Shown: piece after piece, positions 1 to 8,772 of the stretch
Numbering within the stretch: position 1 is the first letter of the stretch
Layout of the letters: every line of letters starts with the position of its first letter
From: Ruegeria sp. A3M17
GTDB lineage: Bacteria; Pseudomonadota; Alphaproteobacteria; Rhodobacterales; Rhodobacteraceae
Direction of reading: 5' to 3'
Length of the DNA: 64,000 nt
Assembly (NCBI RefSeq): GCF_003318255.1
Contig: NZ_QOCF01000013.1
Location: forward strand, 62,001-126,000
Made by a program: the position numbers and the translations under genes
The notes under the pieces: model-generated
The model's input: the letters and a program-made list of their open reading frames with translations, nothing else
Told to the model about the DNA's origin: nothing
The model's database searches: none

Positions 1-358
1 CAGATGGTTTGCGCACAACCGAAGCCTCGGCCGACATGCCATGGGCCACTTCGAACCCGCTTTCGGCGCAGAACGTGGCAAAGGTATCATCCGGGTTCAT
101 GCCCAGATAGCGTGCATAGGAACGCACATACCCGGCGATGAAGCCGGGTGTGTCAAACGCATCAGGATCAGCGTCTTCGATTGCAGCTATGTAGTTGGCC
201 TTGATCCGCAGTTCGCGCTGAACATCCAGAAGAGACTTACCCATGGTCGCGCGTTCGCCGCGCATCCTGTCGCCAAGTCGCACCTCATAGTCGTCAAAGC
301 CCTTCGGCCTGACGTCCGTGTTTTCTTCGGAATCGCGCTGTGATCTGCGCCCAATCAT
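1..358 (-). CDS. RodZ-like helix-turn-helix protein, N-terminal part (cut by window edge)
   Basis: The first 119 codons are present and the 3' end lies outside the window. The reverse strand reads MIGRRSQRDSEENTDV, followed by a compact helical domain (about residues 20-95) with YEVRLGDRMRGERATMGK and GFIAGYVRSYARYLGM. This matches the HTH_25/Cro-like domain at the N-terminus of RodZ-type proteins, which typically continue through one membrane helix into a periplasmic DUF4115 domain. Those later parts cannot be seen here. In the family, this domain links the cell-shape cytoskeleton to the membrane or acts as a regulator. It is transcribed in the same direction as hemA, about 130 nt downstream of it. 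Confidence 0.75.
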   Translation of the reverse strand, partial: MIGRRSQRDSEENTDVRPKGFDDYEVRLGDRMRGERATMGKSLLDVQRELRIKANYIAAIEDADPDAFDTPGFIAGYVRSYARYLGMNPDDTFATFCAESGFEVAHGMSAEASVVRKPS

Positions 359-487
359 CCCTGCTGCCCCATTCTGCCTTGCGCGTGTTACACGCCAACG
401 GCGAATCGCCTACTTAACGATTCGTGCGTTTCTTTTGTTAGCGTAAGCTTAACACGCGACAAACGCATTGCACACTTTGGCGTGAGG

Positions 488-1711
488 TTATCCGGCAAGT
501 TCGGCGCGATTTAGCGCACAATGTGACCAAAGTTCGTCCATCGCCTGGATCAATCGGTTCATTTCACCCGGTCCATGTATCGGAGACGGGGTAAAGCGCA
601 GGCGCTCTGTGCCGCGCGGCACAGTCGGGAAATTGATCGGCTGGACGTAAATTCCATGGTCATCCAGCAGCCTGTCACTCAGGATTTTGGTGTGTACCGG
701 GTTGCCGACGATCACAGGTACGATGTGGCTGCCGTGATCGATCAACGGCAGGCCCATTCCTTTCAGGCGCAGCTTAAGCACCTTGGCCTGTGTCTGATGC
801 TGCTCACGCAACTCTGACGCACCTTTCAGATACGCCACCGAAGCGGCAGCACCGGCGGCAACGGCCGGAGGCAGCGACGTCGTGAAGATGAAGCCTGGCG
901 CGTAAGAGCGCACAGCGTCACACATTTTCTCGCTGGCGGCGATATAGCCCCCCATCACGCCATAGGCCTTAGCAAGGGTCCCGTTGATGATGTCGATGCG
1001 ATGCGCCAGACGATCACGCTCGGTCACGCCACCACCGCGCGGGCCGTACATGCCAACCGCGTGCACCTCGTCGATGTAGGTCAGCGCGCCAAATTCGTCG
1101 GCCAGATCACATATCTCTTCAATTGGGCCGAAGTCACCGTCCATCGAATAGACGGACTCGAACGCGATCAGCTTAGGGGTTGTGGGATCGTCGGCCTCAA
1201 GCAGTTCACGCAAATGCGCGACATCGTTGTGGCGGAAGATACGCTTGTCGCCGCCATTGCGGCGCACGCCTTCGATCATCGAAGCATGGTTCAGCGCATC
1301 GGAATAAATGATCAGACCGGGGAAAAGTTTCGGCAACGTGCTGAGTGTCGCGTCATTCGCGATATACGCACTGGTGAACAGCAACGCCGCCTCTTTGCCG
1401 TGTAAATCCGCCAGTTCAGCCTCAAGTTGCTTGTGATAGACAGTAGTGCCCGAGATGTTGCGCGTTCCGCCCGAACCTGCACCAGCAGCATCAACGGCAT
1501 CATGCATAGCATTCAGAACAACCGGGTTCTGGCCCATACCCAGATAGTCGTTTCCACACCACACCGTGATATTCTGCTGCGAGCCGTCCGGACGCGTCCG
1601 TACTGCATGCGGGAAATGACCGTTCTGGCGTTCGATATCAATAAAGGTCCGATAGCGGCCTTCGTCATGCAGCCTGGCAATCGCTGAATCGAGCTGAGCA
1701 GTATAGTCCAC
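488..1711 (-). CDS. hemA: 5-aminolevulinate synthase
   Basis: Condenses glycine and succinyl-CoA to 5-aminolevulinate, the first step of tetrapyrrole synthesis by the C4 route used in alphaproteobacteria. The protein is 407 aa, a normal length. It shows the class II PLP-aminotransferase fold: [13 protein letters not shown] near the N-terminus, the [11 protein letters not shown] substrate loop, [15 protein letters not shown] in the cofactor pocket, and the PLP lysine in [13 protein letters not shown]. The start is GTG, with GGAG eight bases upstream. A perfect FNR-type site lies about 140 nt upstream, which fits oxygen control of haem synthesis as known in Rhodobacter. Confidence 0.97.
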   Translation of the reverse strand: MDYTAQLDSAIARLHDEGRYRTFIDIERQNGHFPHAVRTRPDGSQQNITVWCGNDYLGMGQNPVVLNAMHDAVDAAGAGSGGTRNISGTTVYHKQLEAELADLHGKEAALLFTSAYIANDATLSTLPKLFPGLIIYSDALNHASMIEGVRRNGGDKRIFRHNDVAHLRELLEADDPTTPKLIAFESVYSMDGDFGPIEEICDLADEFGALTYIDEVHAVGMYGPRGGGVTERDRLAHRIDIINGTLAKAYGVMGGYIAASEKMCDAVRSYAPGFIFTTSLPPAVAAGAAASVAYLKGASELREQHQTQAKVLKLRLKGMGLPLIDHGSHIVPVIVGNPVHTKILSDRLLDDHGIYVQPINFPTVPRGTERLRFTPSPIHGPGEMNRLIQAMDELWSHCALNRAELAG

Positions 1712-2045
1712 CAGTATCTCCTTCTGTGCCCGACATAGACGTGCTGTTTGTCGAACCCGTTATTTCCCCGGATGACGGATCAAGTCGTCCCCGCGGTTTG
1801 CTTCCCCTTGAGTACCTTGCCTAGTGGCATTGCAGGAGTCGCAGCATTGATCTGTATCAATTATCCCTGTTCACGCCCCCCGACAAGTAAAGTTACGGCC
1901 ATAAGACGCGAGGAAACGACGCAGGCGATAACCCTGCCACACATTCTGTTTCCTCCAGTATACTGCAAATCCTGCCGATACGCACTGGACGGCGCCGCCG
2001 GTGCTGATAGGTTCCGCAGCAGTTCACGCCATTCAGGAGAAGCTC
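1712..2045. other. Divergent intergenic region hemA / M20 peptidase
   Basis: About 330 nt with no convincing gene, holding the promoters of two divergent genes. It contains one strong regulatory site, the FNR-type palindrome annotated separately, and the ribosome binding site of the peptidase just before its ATG. The reading frames through it look like shadows. Confidence 0.6.
1847..1860. promoter_or_regulatory. FNR/FnrL-type binding site upstream of hemA
   Basis: TTGATCTGTATCAA is an exact match to the FNR half-sites TTGAT-N4-ATCAA. It lies 136-149 nt before the hemA start codon. In Rhodobacter, FnrL sites upstream of hemA raise tetrapyrrole synthesis at low oxygen. The same role here is an inference from the motif and its position; activation of the divergent M20 gene is also possible. 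Confidence 0.75.
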
Positions 2046-3431
2046 ATGTCGCTAGACGCTGTTCTGAGCAGGATCGACACCGATCTGTCCACGTCCATCG
2101 ACCGATTGATGGAATTTCTGCGCATCCCGTCGATCTCAACCGACCCAGCCTATAAAGAGCAGGTCGATCAGGCCGCCGACTGGCTAGTCGCCGATCTGCA
2201 AAGCATAGGCATTGCGGCCGAAAAACGCGAAACCCCCGGCCACCCGATGGTCGTTGGCCATGTGGGCGAGAACAACGACGGCCCGCACGTTCTGTTTTAC
2301 GGTCACTATGACGTGCAACCCGTTGATCCGCTGGAGCTTTGGAACCGCGATCCGTTTGACCCAGCATTGGAAGAAACCGAAAATGGACAGGTGATCCGTG
2401 GCCGAGGGTCCTCGGATGACAAAGGCCAGTTGATGACCTTTGTTGAGGCCTGCCGCGCATGGAAGGCGATCCACGGCACCCTGCCCTGCCGCATTACGTT
2501 CTTCTTCGAAGGAGAAGAGGAATCCGGATCACCTTCATTGGTACCGTTCCTCGAAGCCAATAAGGACGAGCTGAAAGCCGATCTTGCGCTGGTTTGCGAC
2601 ACCTCAATGGTTTCGCGGGGTGTGCCATCCATAGCCTCGCAACTGCGGGGCATGCTCAAGGATGAATTCACCATCGTCGGTCCGCGCATCGATCTGCATT
2701 CCGGTCACTATGGCGGCCCGGGCCTGAACCCGCTGCGTGAGTTGTCGAAGATCGTCGCCTCGTTCTACGACGACGAAACCGGTCGCGTGGCCGTTGACGG
2801 GTTTTACGAAGGTGTACACGAAGTTCCCGCAGAGCAGCTCCGCCAATGGGAAAATTGCGGTTTTGATGAGGCGGAATACCTGAACTCTGTAGGTTACTCG
2901 CAACCGCATGGTGAAAAGGGCTATTCCACACTGGAACAGCAATGGGCACGTCCAACGCTGGAAGTGAACGGTTTGTGGGGCGGTTATAACGGTGCAGGAT
3001 CAAAAACCGTGATCCCGTCCGAAGCGCACTGCAAGATCACCTGCCGCCTGGTTGGGGATATGGATCCTGACAGCCTGCGCGACAAAATCCGCAAACACGT
3101 CGAAGACCGCCTTTCACCCGACGCAAAAGTCGTCTGGGACAACGATCTCGAAGGGGCTCCGGCATCGGTGATGAACCTTGACCGCCCAGAATTCGAGGCC
3201 GCGCGCGGCGCACTATCAGATGAATGGAACCGCGAAGCGGTCTTTACCGGCATGGGCGGTTCGATCCCGGTGGTTGGCTATTTTGATTCGGTTCTGGGAT
3301 TGGACTCGATGCTGGTCGGCTATGCCAATGACGACGACGCCATCCACTCACCGAACGAAAAGTATGACGTGAAAAGTTTCCATAAGGGCATTCGCTCGTG
3401 GGCGCGCATACTGGACGCATTGAATAAATAA
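2046..3431 (+). CDS. M20 family metallopeptidase (dipeptidase-like)
   Basis: A zinc-dependent exo-peptidase or amidohydrolase of the M20/ArgE/DapE/CPG2 group, 461 aa. Metal-site motifs are visible in order: GHYDVQP (His and catalytic Asp), GRGSSDDKGQ (bridging Asp), EGEEESGS (catalytic Glu), VCDTSM, and a C-terminal His in DDDAIHSPNEKY. The dimerisation lid contains HSGHYGGPGLNP. The start is the ATG preceded by AGGAG; an in-frame ATG 45 nt earlier lacks a binding site. No signal peptide is seen, so it is probably cytoplasmic. The substrate is unknown, but the sequence looks most like the dipeptidase subgroup. Confidence 0.88.
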   Translation: MSLDAVLSRIDTDLSTSIDRLMEFLRIPSISTDPAYKEQVDQAADWLVADLQSIGIAAEKRETPGHPMVVGHVGENNDGPHVLFYGHYDVQPVDPLELWNRDPFDPALEETENGQVIRGRGSSDDKGQLMTFVEACRAWKAIHGTLPCRITFFFEGEEESGSPSLVPFLEANKDELKADLALVCDTSMVSRGVPSIASQLRGMLKDEFTIVGPRIDLHSGHYGGPGLNPLRELSKIVASFYDDETGRVAVDGFYEGVHEVPAEQLRQWENCGFDEAEYLNSVGYSQPHGEKGYSTLEQQWARPTLEVNGLWGGYNGAGSKTVIPSEAHCKITCRLVGDMDPDSLRDKIRKHVEDRLSPDAKVVWDNDLEGAPASVMNLDRPEFEAARGALSDEWNREAVFTGMGGSIPVVGYFDSVLGLDSMLVGYANDDDAIHSPNEKYDVKSFHKGIRSWARILDALNK

Positions 3432-3438
3432 GATACTT

Positions 3439-3559
3439 GCGAGGCTCTGCCTCGCGCTCCGGGATATTTAAAGGCCAGATGAATTAAAGATCCTTGCTTC
3501 ATCTGGCTAAAAATATCCCGGGGGAGTCGCCCGGTACGGGCGACGGGGGCAGAGCCCCC
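3439..3559. repeat. Compound inverted-repeat element between convergent genes
   Basis: Three nested palindromes are packed here: GCGAGGC-TCT-GCCTCGC (3439-3455); a long stem with arms of about 22 nt (3461-3483 and 3498-3519, outer ends GGGATATTT and AAATATCCC, inner ends CCAGATGAA and TTCATCTGG); and GGGGGC-AGA-GCCCCC (3545-3559). It sits between the convergent ends of the peptidase and lpdA, so it can act as a bidirectional terminator. Its complexity suggests a dispersed REP-like repeat. No second copy was seen in this window. Confidence 0.6.
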
Positions 3560-3563
3560 ATTC

Positions 3564-4958
3564 TTACATGTGGATCACACGGCCATAGGCATCCAGCACG
3601 CTTTCGTGCATCATTTCCGACAGGGTCGGGTGTGGGAAGACAGTGTTCATCAGGTCTTCCTCAGTAGTCTCCAATTGCCGTCCCACTACGTAGCCCTGAA
3701 TCAACTCAGTAACTTCTGCGCCGATCATGTGTGCGCCCAGTAGTTCACCTGTCTTGGCGTCGAAAATCGTTTTGATCAGGCCTTCGGGCTCACCTAACGC
3801 AATGGCTTTGCCGTTGCCAATGAACGGGAACTTGCCGACCTTGATGTCATAGCCAAGCTCTTTCGCCTTGGCTTCGGTGTACCCAACCGATGCGACCTGA
3901 GGCTGACAGTAGGTGCAGCCGGCGATGCTTTCGGGTTTCACTGGATGAGCGTGTTTACCGGCAATCAATTCTGCAACCATGACACCTTCATGGCTGGCTT
4001 TATGCGCCAGCCAGGGCGCGCCCGCGATATCACCAATTGCGTAAAGGCCGTCGACACCCGTGCGACAGAATTCATCCGTGACGACATGGGTGCGGTCAAT
4101 CTTGACGCCCAAGGCCTCGAGTCCAAGGTTTTCGACGTTACCGACAATCCCGACTGCCGAGATCACGGTGTCAAAGTCGTGCTTTTGAACCTTGCCCTTA
4201 ACCTCAATATGCGCCGTGACCTTACCCTTGGCGCGGTCCAGTTGCTTGACCATCGCCTTTTCCATGATGGTCATGCCTTGTTTGGTAAAGGCCATCTTGG
4301 CCAGCGTGCTGATTTCAGCGTCCTCGACCGGCAGGACCCGGTCCATGACCTCGACCACGGTCGTGTCTGCGCCCAGCGTATTATAGAAACTGGCGAATTC
4401 GATTCCGATTGCGCCAGACCCGATAACCAACAGCTTTTTTGGCATCCGCGGTGGCTGGAGCGCGTGCTTGTAGGTCCAGACTAGATCACCGTCAGCTTCA
4501 AGCCCCGGCAGTTCCCGCGCCCGCGCACCGGTAGCCAGAACGATGTTCTTGGCGGTCAACTCCTCGGTGCCCTTGTCGGTTTTGACGGTGACCTTGCCTT
4601 TTGCAGGGATCGTTGCCGCGCCCATGACGACGGTCACTTTGTTCTTCTTCAACAGATGACCAATGCCACCCGACAACTGAGCCGCAACGCCGCGCGAACG
4701 CTTGACGACCGCATCCAAATCAAAACCAATCTTGTCAGCGCTCAGGCCGAAATCCTTGGCCCGCTCCATCAGATGGAACACTTCGGAGGTTCGCAGCAGC
4801 GCCTTGGTCGGGATACAGCCCCAGTTCAGACAGATACCGCCCAAATGCTCGCGTTCGACCACGGCGGTCTTCAGGCCCAGCTGAGCCGCACGTATTGCGG
4901 CCACATAACCACCGGGACCGGCACCAATTACGATCAGATCAAAAGATTGTGCTGCCAT
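3564..4958 (-). CDS. lpdA: Dihydrolipoyl dehydrogenase (E3)
   Basis: A flavoprotein of 464 aa that reoxidises the dihydrolipoyl groups of 2-oxoacid dehydrogenase complexes using NAD+. Visible motifs are the FAD Rossmann loop GAGPGGYVAAIRAAQLG, the redox disulfide GGICLNWGCIPTKALL, the NAD loop GSGAIGIEFASFYNTLG, and the C-terminal His-Glu pair in FPHPTLSEMMHE that serves the partner subunit. It stands alone, 17 kb from pdhABC on the opposite strand. The inverted repeat 28 nt before its start is the same as the one before pdhA, which argues that this is the E3 of the pyruvate dehydrogenase complex. Confidence 0.96.
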   Translation of the reverse strand: MAAQSFDLIVIGAGPGGYVAAIRAAQLGLKTAVVEREHLGGICLNWGCIPTKALLRTSEVFHLMERAKDFGLSADKIGFDLDAVVKRSRGVAAQLSGGIGHLLKKNKVTVVMGAATIPAKGKVTVKTDKGTEELTAKNIVLATGARARELPGLEADGDLVWTYKHALQPPRMPKKLLVIGSGAIGIEFASFYNTLGADTTVVEVMDRVLPVEDAEISTLAKMAFTKQGMTIMEKAMVKQLDRAKGKVTAHIEVKGKVQKHDFDTVISAVGIVGNVENLGLEALGVKIDRTHVVTDEFCRTGVDGLYAIGDIAGAPWLAHKASHEGVMVAELIAGKHAHPVKPESIAGCTYCQPQVASVGYTEAKAKELGYDIKVGKFPFIGNGKAIALGEPEGLIKTIFDAKTGELLGAHMIGAEVTELIQGYVVGRQLETTEEDLMNTVFPHPTLSEMMHESVLDAYGRVIHM

Positions 4959-4986
4959 GTTTCCCTCTCGGCGCAGGTCGATTCAG

Positions 4987-5012
4987 AAATTAGTTTACCA
5001 TTAAACTAATTT
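4987..5012. promoter_or_regulatory. Putative operator shared with pdhA
   Basis: A perfect 11-bp inverted repeat, AAATTAGTTTA and TAAACTAATTT, separated by four bases and ending 28 nt before the lpdA start codon. The core TAGTTTA-N4-TAAACTA recurs before pdhA at 21666-21685 with the same spacer length and the same distance to the start. This is the architecture of a dimeric repressor site overlapping a promoter. The cognate regulator is not identifiable from the window. Confidence 0.7.
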
Positions 5013-5174
5013 CATGAATGCATCAATATATTGCTCCCGCGACAAAACAGACGCAGGGTAAACTGGCGCGGTATGCGCTGTTTTCAGCCTATACCGCGCG
5101 CGAACCTATGGCTAGAAGATACGCACCGGGCCCGTCCGGACTCTGTGAAACCCAAGTCATTCGAAAGGCTTACC

Positions 5175-5609
5175 ATGGCCAAGACACTTAAAGATCTGTT
5201 GCTTGCATTGCTGAATGCGACGCTTATCCTAATTGCACTATGCCTGTTTCTGGGGTGGCAGCTGGCTTCTACAGTCGACGACATTACCGTCAAGTTTGCC
5301 GAGAAGGTCCAGATCGTAGCGCCTCTGAAGGAAGACGTTCAAGGGATACGCGGTGAACTGACAGCGTTGCGCAGCGACCTGTCATCCCTTCAGCTTAGCG
5401 GAACAGCAGCCGATAGTGCCACCGCCCGAAATCTGTCTGAAGCTTTGGAAAGGCTGAATGATTTGGAGAGTAACCTGCAAGCTGCGCAGGCGAGAATAGC
5501 CGAGTTGACCGAGGCCCCGGACCAGTTAATCAACACTGCAATTGAAAATTCGGCCGACATTGTTGCCGACCGGATCATTGCAATCCGAGGCTGCGAGCCG
5601 GCGTCCTAG
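5175..5609 (+). CDS. Small membrane-anchored coiled-coil protein
   Basis: 144 aa, not recognised as a named family. It begins MAKTLKDLLLALLNATLIL with one hydrophobic segment (about residues 8-32). A heptad-rich region follows (about residues 50-115) with LKEDVQGIRGELTALRSDL and LSEALERLNDLESNLQAAQ, which predicts a coiled coil. The topology suggests an inner-membrane anchor with a helical domain on one side. The start follows GAAAGG. It is divergent from lpdA across the PDH-type operator and overlaps the DUF924 gene tail-to-tail by four bases. Function unknown. Confidence 0.65.
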   Translation: MAKTLKDLLLALLNATLILIALCLFLGWQLASTVDDITVKFAEKVQIVAPLKEDVQGIRGELTALRSDLSSLQLSGTAADSATARNLSEALERLNDLESNLQAAQARIAELTEAPDQLINTAIENSADIVADRIIAIRGCEPAS

Positions 5610-6184
5610 CCGGCTGTCTGCAGCTCGCGCACAGTCGCGCCATATCCGCCCATGTCGACATACGCGGCCTCGTGCTCGGTCATGGGCCGCGAGAGAGCGT
5701 CGTTGCGGTATGGGAACCGACCGAACTTGCGGATCACTTCGCGATGCGCCCTTGCGTGCAACAGGTTGCCGTCGTCGCCATCGGTCATGTTTTGACACAT
5801 CAGGCGCACACAGCGCTCCTGGTCACACAGGTTTTCCGAATGCATCAATGGAAGATAAAAGAACTGGCGGGCCGGTTCGTCGATCTTCATATCCCACCCT
5901 TTGTCCACCGCACATTTCGCTGCTGACAACGCTACGCGGTCTGAGGCGAAGGCCTCAGCGCTTCCTCGGAACATGTTGCGTGGAAACTGATCCATCAGGA
6001 TGATGTACGCCAATGCACCGCTGGGATAGGTCAGCCAGAGAGAGAACTTGCCTTCACTCGCAGCCTCCCATGTGGTCAGGAACCTGTCGCGGATTTCCGC
6101 ATCCAATGCGTCATCCTGCAGATACCAACCCTTGGGACCAACCTCATCTAACCAAAAACTCAATACATCTTCAGGACTTGCCAT
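5606..6184 (-). CDS. DUF924 family protein
   Basis: 192 aa, matching the usual length of this conserved family of unknown function. Typical features are PEDVLSFWLDEVGP at the N-terminus, ILMDQFPRNMFRGSAEAFA in the middle and FFYLPLMHSENLCDQE. The repeated helical hairpins suggest a TPR-like fold. The start is the ATG preceded by CGGAG; an in-frame ATG 45 nt earlier has no binding site. No biochemical role is established for the family. Confidence 0.85.
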   Translation of the reverse strand: MASPEDVLSFWLDEVGPKGWYLQDDALDAEIRDRFLTTWEAASEGKFSLWLTYPSGALAYIILMDQFPRNMFRGSAEAFASDRVALSAAKCAVDKGWDMKIDEPARQFFYLPLMHSENLCDQERCVRLMCQNMTDGDDGNLLHARAHREVIRKFGRFPYRNDALSRPMTEHEAAYVDMGGYGATVRELQTAG

Positions 6185-6293
6185 GCCCTTAACTCCGTCG
6201 TGTTTCCCCCCCAAGGGACTTAAATTCATTTAAGTGTGTTTTACAGAATTGTAACAGTAAATTATTGCAACACTTGCGACATAATTTCGTGTT

Positions 6294-7565
6294 CTAGGCA
6301 ACATCTTGCGTTTCCTGCTCGGCTTCTGCGGCCTCAATGGCCACCTCCTGCGCCAATTCCATCACAACTGGGGACGCCGTTGGATAGAGCGGCGACATGG
6401 TGCCCGTTTCGTCGACCGGGATCGCTGCCCGCTGGGTCATACGGTAGAGCGCATAGCCCGCCATAACGACCAGCAGGACTGCGATGAAAAGGAAAAAGCC
6501 CGGAGGACCAAAGACCGCATCCCCCATGAGCCAACCGGTGATCAACGGGCCCGCAATGGCCCCCATGCCGTTGATGAACAAGAGCCCCCCTGACGCTGCG
6601 GCCATGTCTTCGTGTTCCAGAAAGTCATTCGCGTGCGCGATCAACAATGAGTAAAGCGGGTTCGACATACCGCCGATCACAAAGGCCGCGCCCAGCAGGA
6701 TTGGAAACGTCACCCCGAACACCAAGCCCACAAATGCCGCGCAGCTGCCGACCCCTGCAACAAGCATAATCAAGAAACGGCGATCCATGCGGTCGGACAT
6801 CCATCCCAATGGATACTGCAAGACCAGAGCACCGATATAGAATGTGGCAATAAAAGTCGAAATCTCGACCAGTGTCAGGCCCGCGCGGGCACCGTATACC
6901 GACGCCATCCCGAACTGTGCAGAGAACACGCCGCCCAAAAGAAACATGCCAACACAGCCCAAAGGCGAATACCCGAACAATTCGCGCAAAGTCATCGGTT
7001 TGGTTGTGTCAAACGCAGGTGTCGGTGAAATCGACAGGAGAATCGGCGCAAAAGAGACCGAAACCAGAATGGAGGCGATTACAAAGGTATCGAACCCGGC
7101 CGGGTCGCCCAACAGAACCAACCCTTGTGCGCTGATGATGCCTGTCATCTGGAAGATCATGTAAAGAGACAGCGCCTGGCCGCGGTTCTCGTTGCTGGCC
7201 GCGTTGTTGAGCCAGCTTTCCGCAGTGACGTACACTCCGGAGAAACAGAACCCGATCACGACACGGCCCAGAATCCAGATAACCGGGTCGGTCATCAACG
7301 GATACATGATCATCACGGCAGAAATGAACGATGCCAGCGCCGCGAAGACCCGCACATGTCCGACACGCCGGATCATTTCGGGTGCAAGGCGTGACCCGCC
7401 AAGAAATCCGACGAAATAGGCCGACATCACGAATGACATCTGAAGGGTCGAAAACCCCTCGATCTCGCCCCGAACACCCAGGATTGTCCCCTGAAGGCCG
7501 TTTCCGACCATCAACAGGCCCATACCAAGCAATAGCGCCCATGCGCTGGAAAGGACCTGAATCAT
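6294..7565 (-). CDS. MFS transporter
   Basis: 423 aa with about twelve hydrophobic segments, typical of the major facilitator superfamily. The loop between helices 2 and 3 reads GGSRLAPEMIRRVGHVRVF, the MFS signature region, and GWMSDRMDRRFLIM is the equivalent in the second half. The start is the ATG with GGAGG five bases upstream. It resembles the YcaD-like group of permeases, whose substrates are mostly unknown. No neighbouring catabolic or resistance gene hints at a substrate. Confidence 0.85.
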   Translation of the reverse strand: MIQVLSSAWALLLGMGLLMVGNGLQGTILGVRGEIEGFSTLQMSFVMSAYFVGFLGGSRLAPEMIRRVGHVRVFAALASFISAVMIMYPLMTDPVIWILGRVVIGFCFSGVYVTAESWLNNAASNENRGQALSLYMIFQMTGIISAQGLVLLGDPAGFDTFVIASILVSVSFAPILLSISPTPAFDTTKPMTLRELFGYSPLGCVGMFLLGGVFSAQFGMASVYGARAGLTLVEISTFIATFYIGALVLQYPLGWMSDRMDRRFLIMLVAGVGSCAAFVGLVFGVTFPILLGAAFVIGGMSNPLYSLLIAHANDFLEHEDMAAASGGLLFINGMGAIAGPLITGWLMGDAVFGPPGFFLFIAVLLVVMAGYALYRMTQRAAIPVDETGTMSPLYPTASPVVMELAQEVAIEAAEAEQETQDVA

Positions 7566-7677
7566 TGGGGCCTCCGAAAAATTCCGACCTAGACTGTGAC
7601 ACCGTTTTGCAATCAAAAACGGCTTTGGTCATGCTTGTCTACGACATTGGAAAGATTCGATCCCGACAACGCGTCCC

Positions 7678-8724
7678 TTACGGGATCAAAAGCGACGCAT
7701 CCCCGTAAGAGAAGAACCGATATTTCTGTTCAATCGCATGCGCGTACACCTGTCGCATGCGTTCTTGCCCCATCAGGGCCGACACCAACATCAATAAGGT
7801 GGATTTCGGCAGGTGGAAATTGGTCATCAACGCGTCGGTCACGTGGAACTGAAAGCCGGGATATATGAAGATATCGGTCTCACCTTCCCATGGTTCGATC
7901 TGGCCCGACCGGCTGGCGCTTTCGATCAGCCGTAACGCCGTTGTGCCCACCGGGATGACCCTGCCACCTGCGGCTTTGGTCTCGCGGATCTCTTGCGCGG
8001 CGGCGTTGCTGACGCTGCCCCACTCTGCATGCATCTTATGGGTCGTCACGTCCTCGACCTTGACCGGCAGAAAGGTGCCCGCGCCCACATGCAACGTGAC
8101 ATGAGTGACTGCGACGCCGCGCGCGCCCAGCGCCTGCATCAACGCCTCATCAAAATGCAGCGACGCCGTTGGGGCGGCAACCGCACCGGAATTGCGGGCC
8201 CAGATTGTTTGGTAATCCGTCTTGTCCTGTTCATCCGCAGGCCGCTTGGCCGCGATGTAAGGCGGCAGAGGCATTGCACCGGCCTGCTCCAGAGCAGCAT
8301 CAAAATCGTCGCCCGACAGATTGAACTGCAGATAGGCTTGCCCGTCCTCAACCCGCTCCAGCGTGGCGCTCAGTTGATCCGAGAATTGAATGTCTTCGCC
8401 CAGCCTCACTTTCTTCAGCGGTTTGATCAGGGCTGCCCATGTACCATCAGCCTGCGGGTCCAACAATGTGGCTTCGATCGCGGCAGACACCGGCCCTTGT
8501 GCACTGTCGCGATGGCGCCGTCCGTTCAGACGCGCGGGGATGACGCGCGTGTCGTTTAGCACCAATCTGTCACCCGGCCGCAACCAGTCGGGTAGATCAA
8601 AAACATGCGCATCCGAGATCGCGTCACCTTCGGCCACCAACAGGCGCGCGGATGAGCGCGGGCTGGCGGGACGTGTGGCAATCCGGTCTTCGGGCAGATG
8701 GAAATCAAAATCGCGGAGTTTCAT
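7678..8724 (-). CDS. queA: S-adenosylmethionine:tRNA ribosyltransferase-isomerase
   Basis: Transfers and isomerises the ribosyl group of SAM onto 7-aminomethyl-7-deazaguanine at the tRNA wobble position, the step that makes epoxyqueuosine. 348 aa from the chosen start, the family norm. Family landmarks are [19 protein letters not shown] at the start, [43 protein letters not shown] and [19 protein letters not shown]. An ATG five codons upstream is possible, but the family usually begins at MKL. Confidence 0.95.
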   Translation of the reverse strand: MKLRDFDFHLPEDRIATRPASPRSSARLLVAEGDAISDAHVFDLPDWLRPGDRLVLNDTRVIPARLNGRRHRDSAQGPVSAAIEATLLDPQADGTWAALIKPLKKVRLGEDIQFSDQLSATLERVEDGQAYLQFNLSGDDFDAALEQAGAMPLPPYIAAKRPADEQDKTDYQTIWARNSGAVAAPTASLHFDEALMQALGARGVAVTHVTLHVGAGTFLPVKVEDVTTHKMHAEWGSVSNAAAQEIRETKAAGGRVIPVGTTALRLIESASRSGQIEPWEGETDIFIYPGFQFHVTDALMTNFHLPKSTLLMLVSALMGQERMRQVYAHAIEQKYRFFSYGDASLLIP

Positions 8725-8772
8725 AGCCGCGCCATACAATTCCGCATCGGAATCAGCAACAGCCCATCCGGG

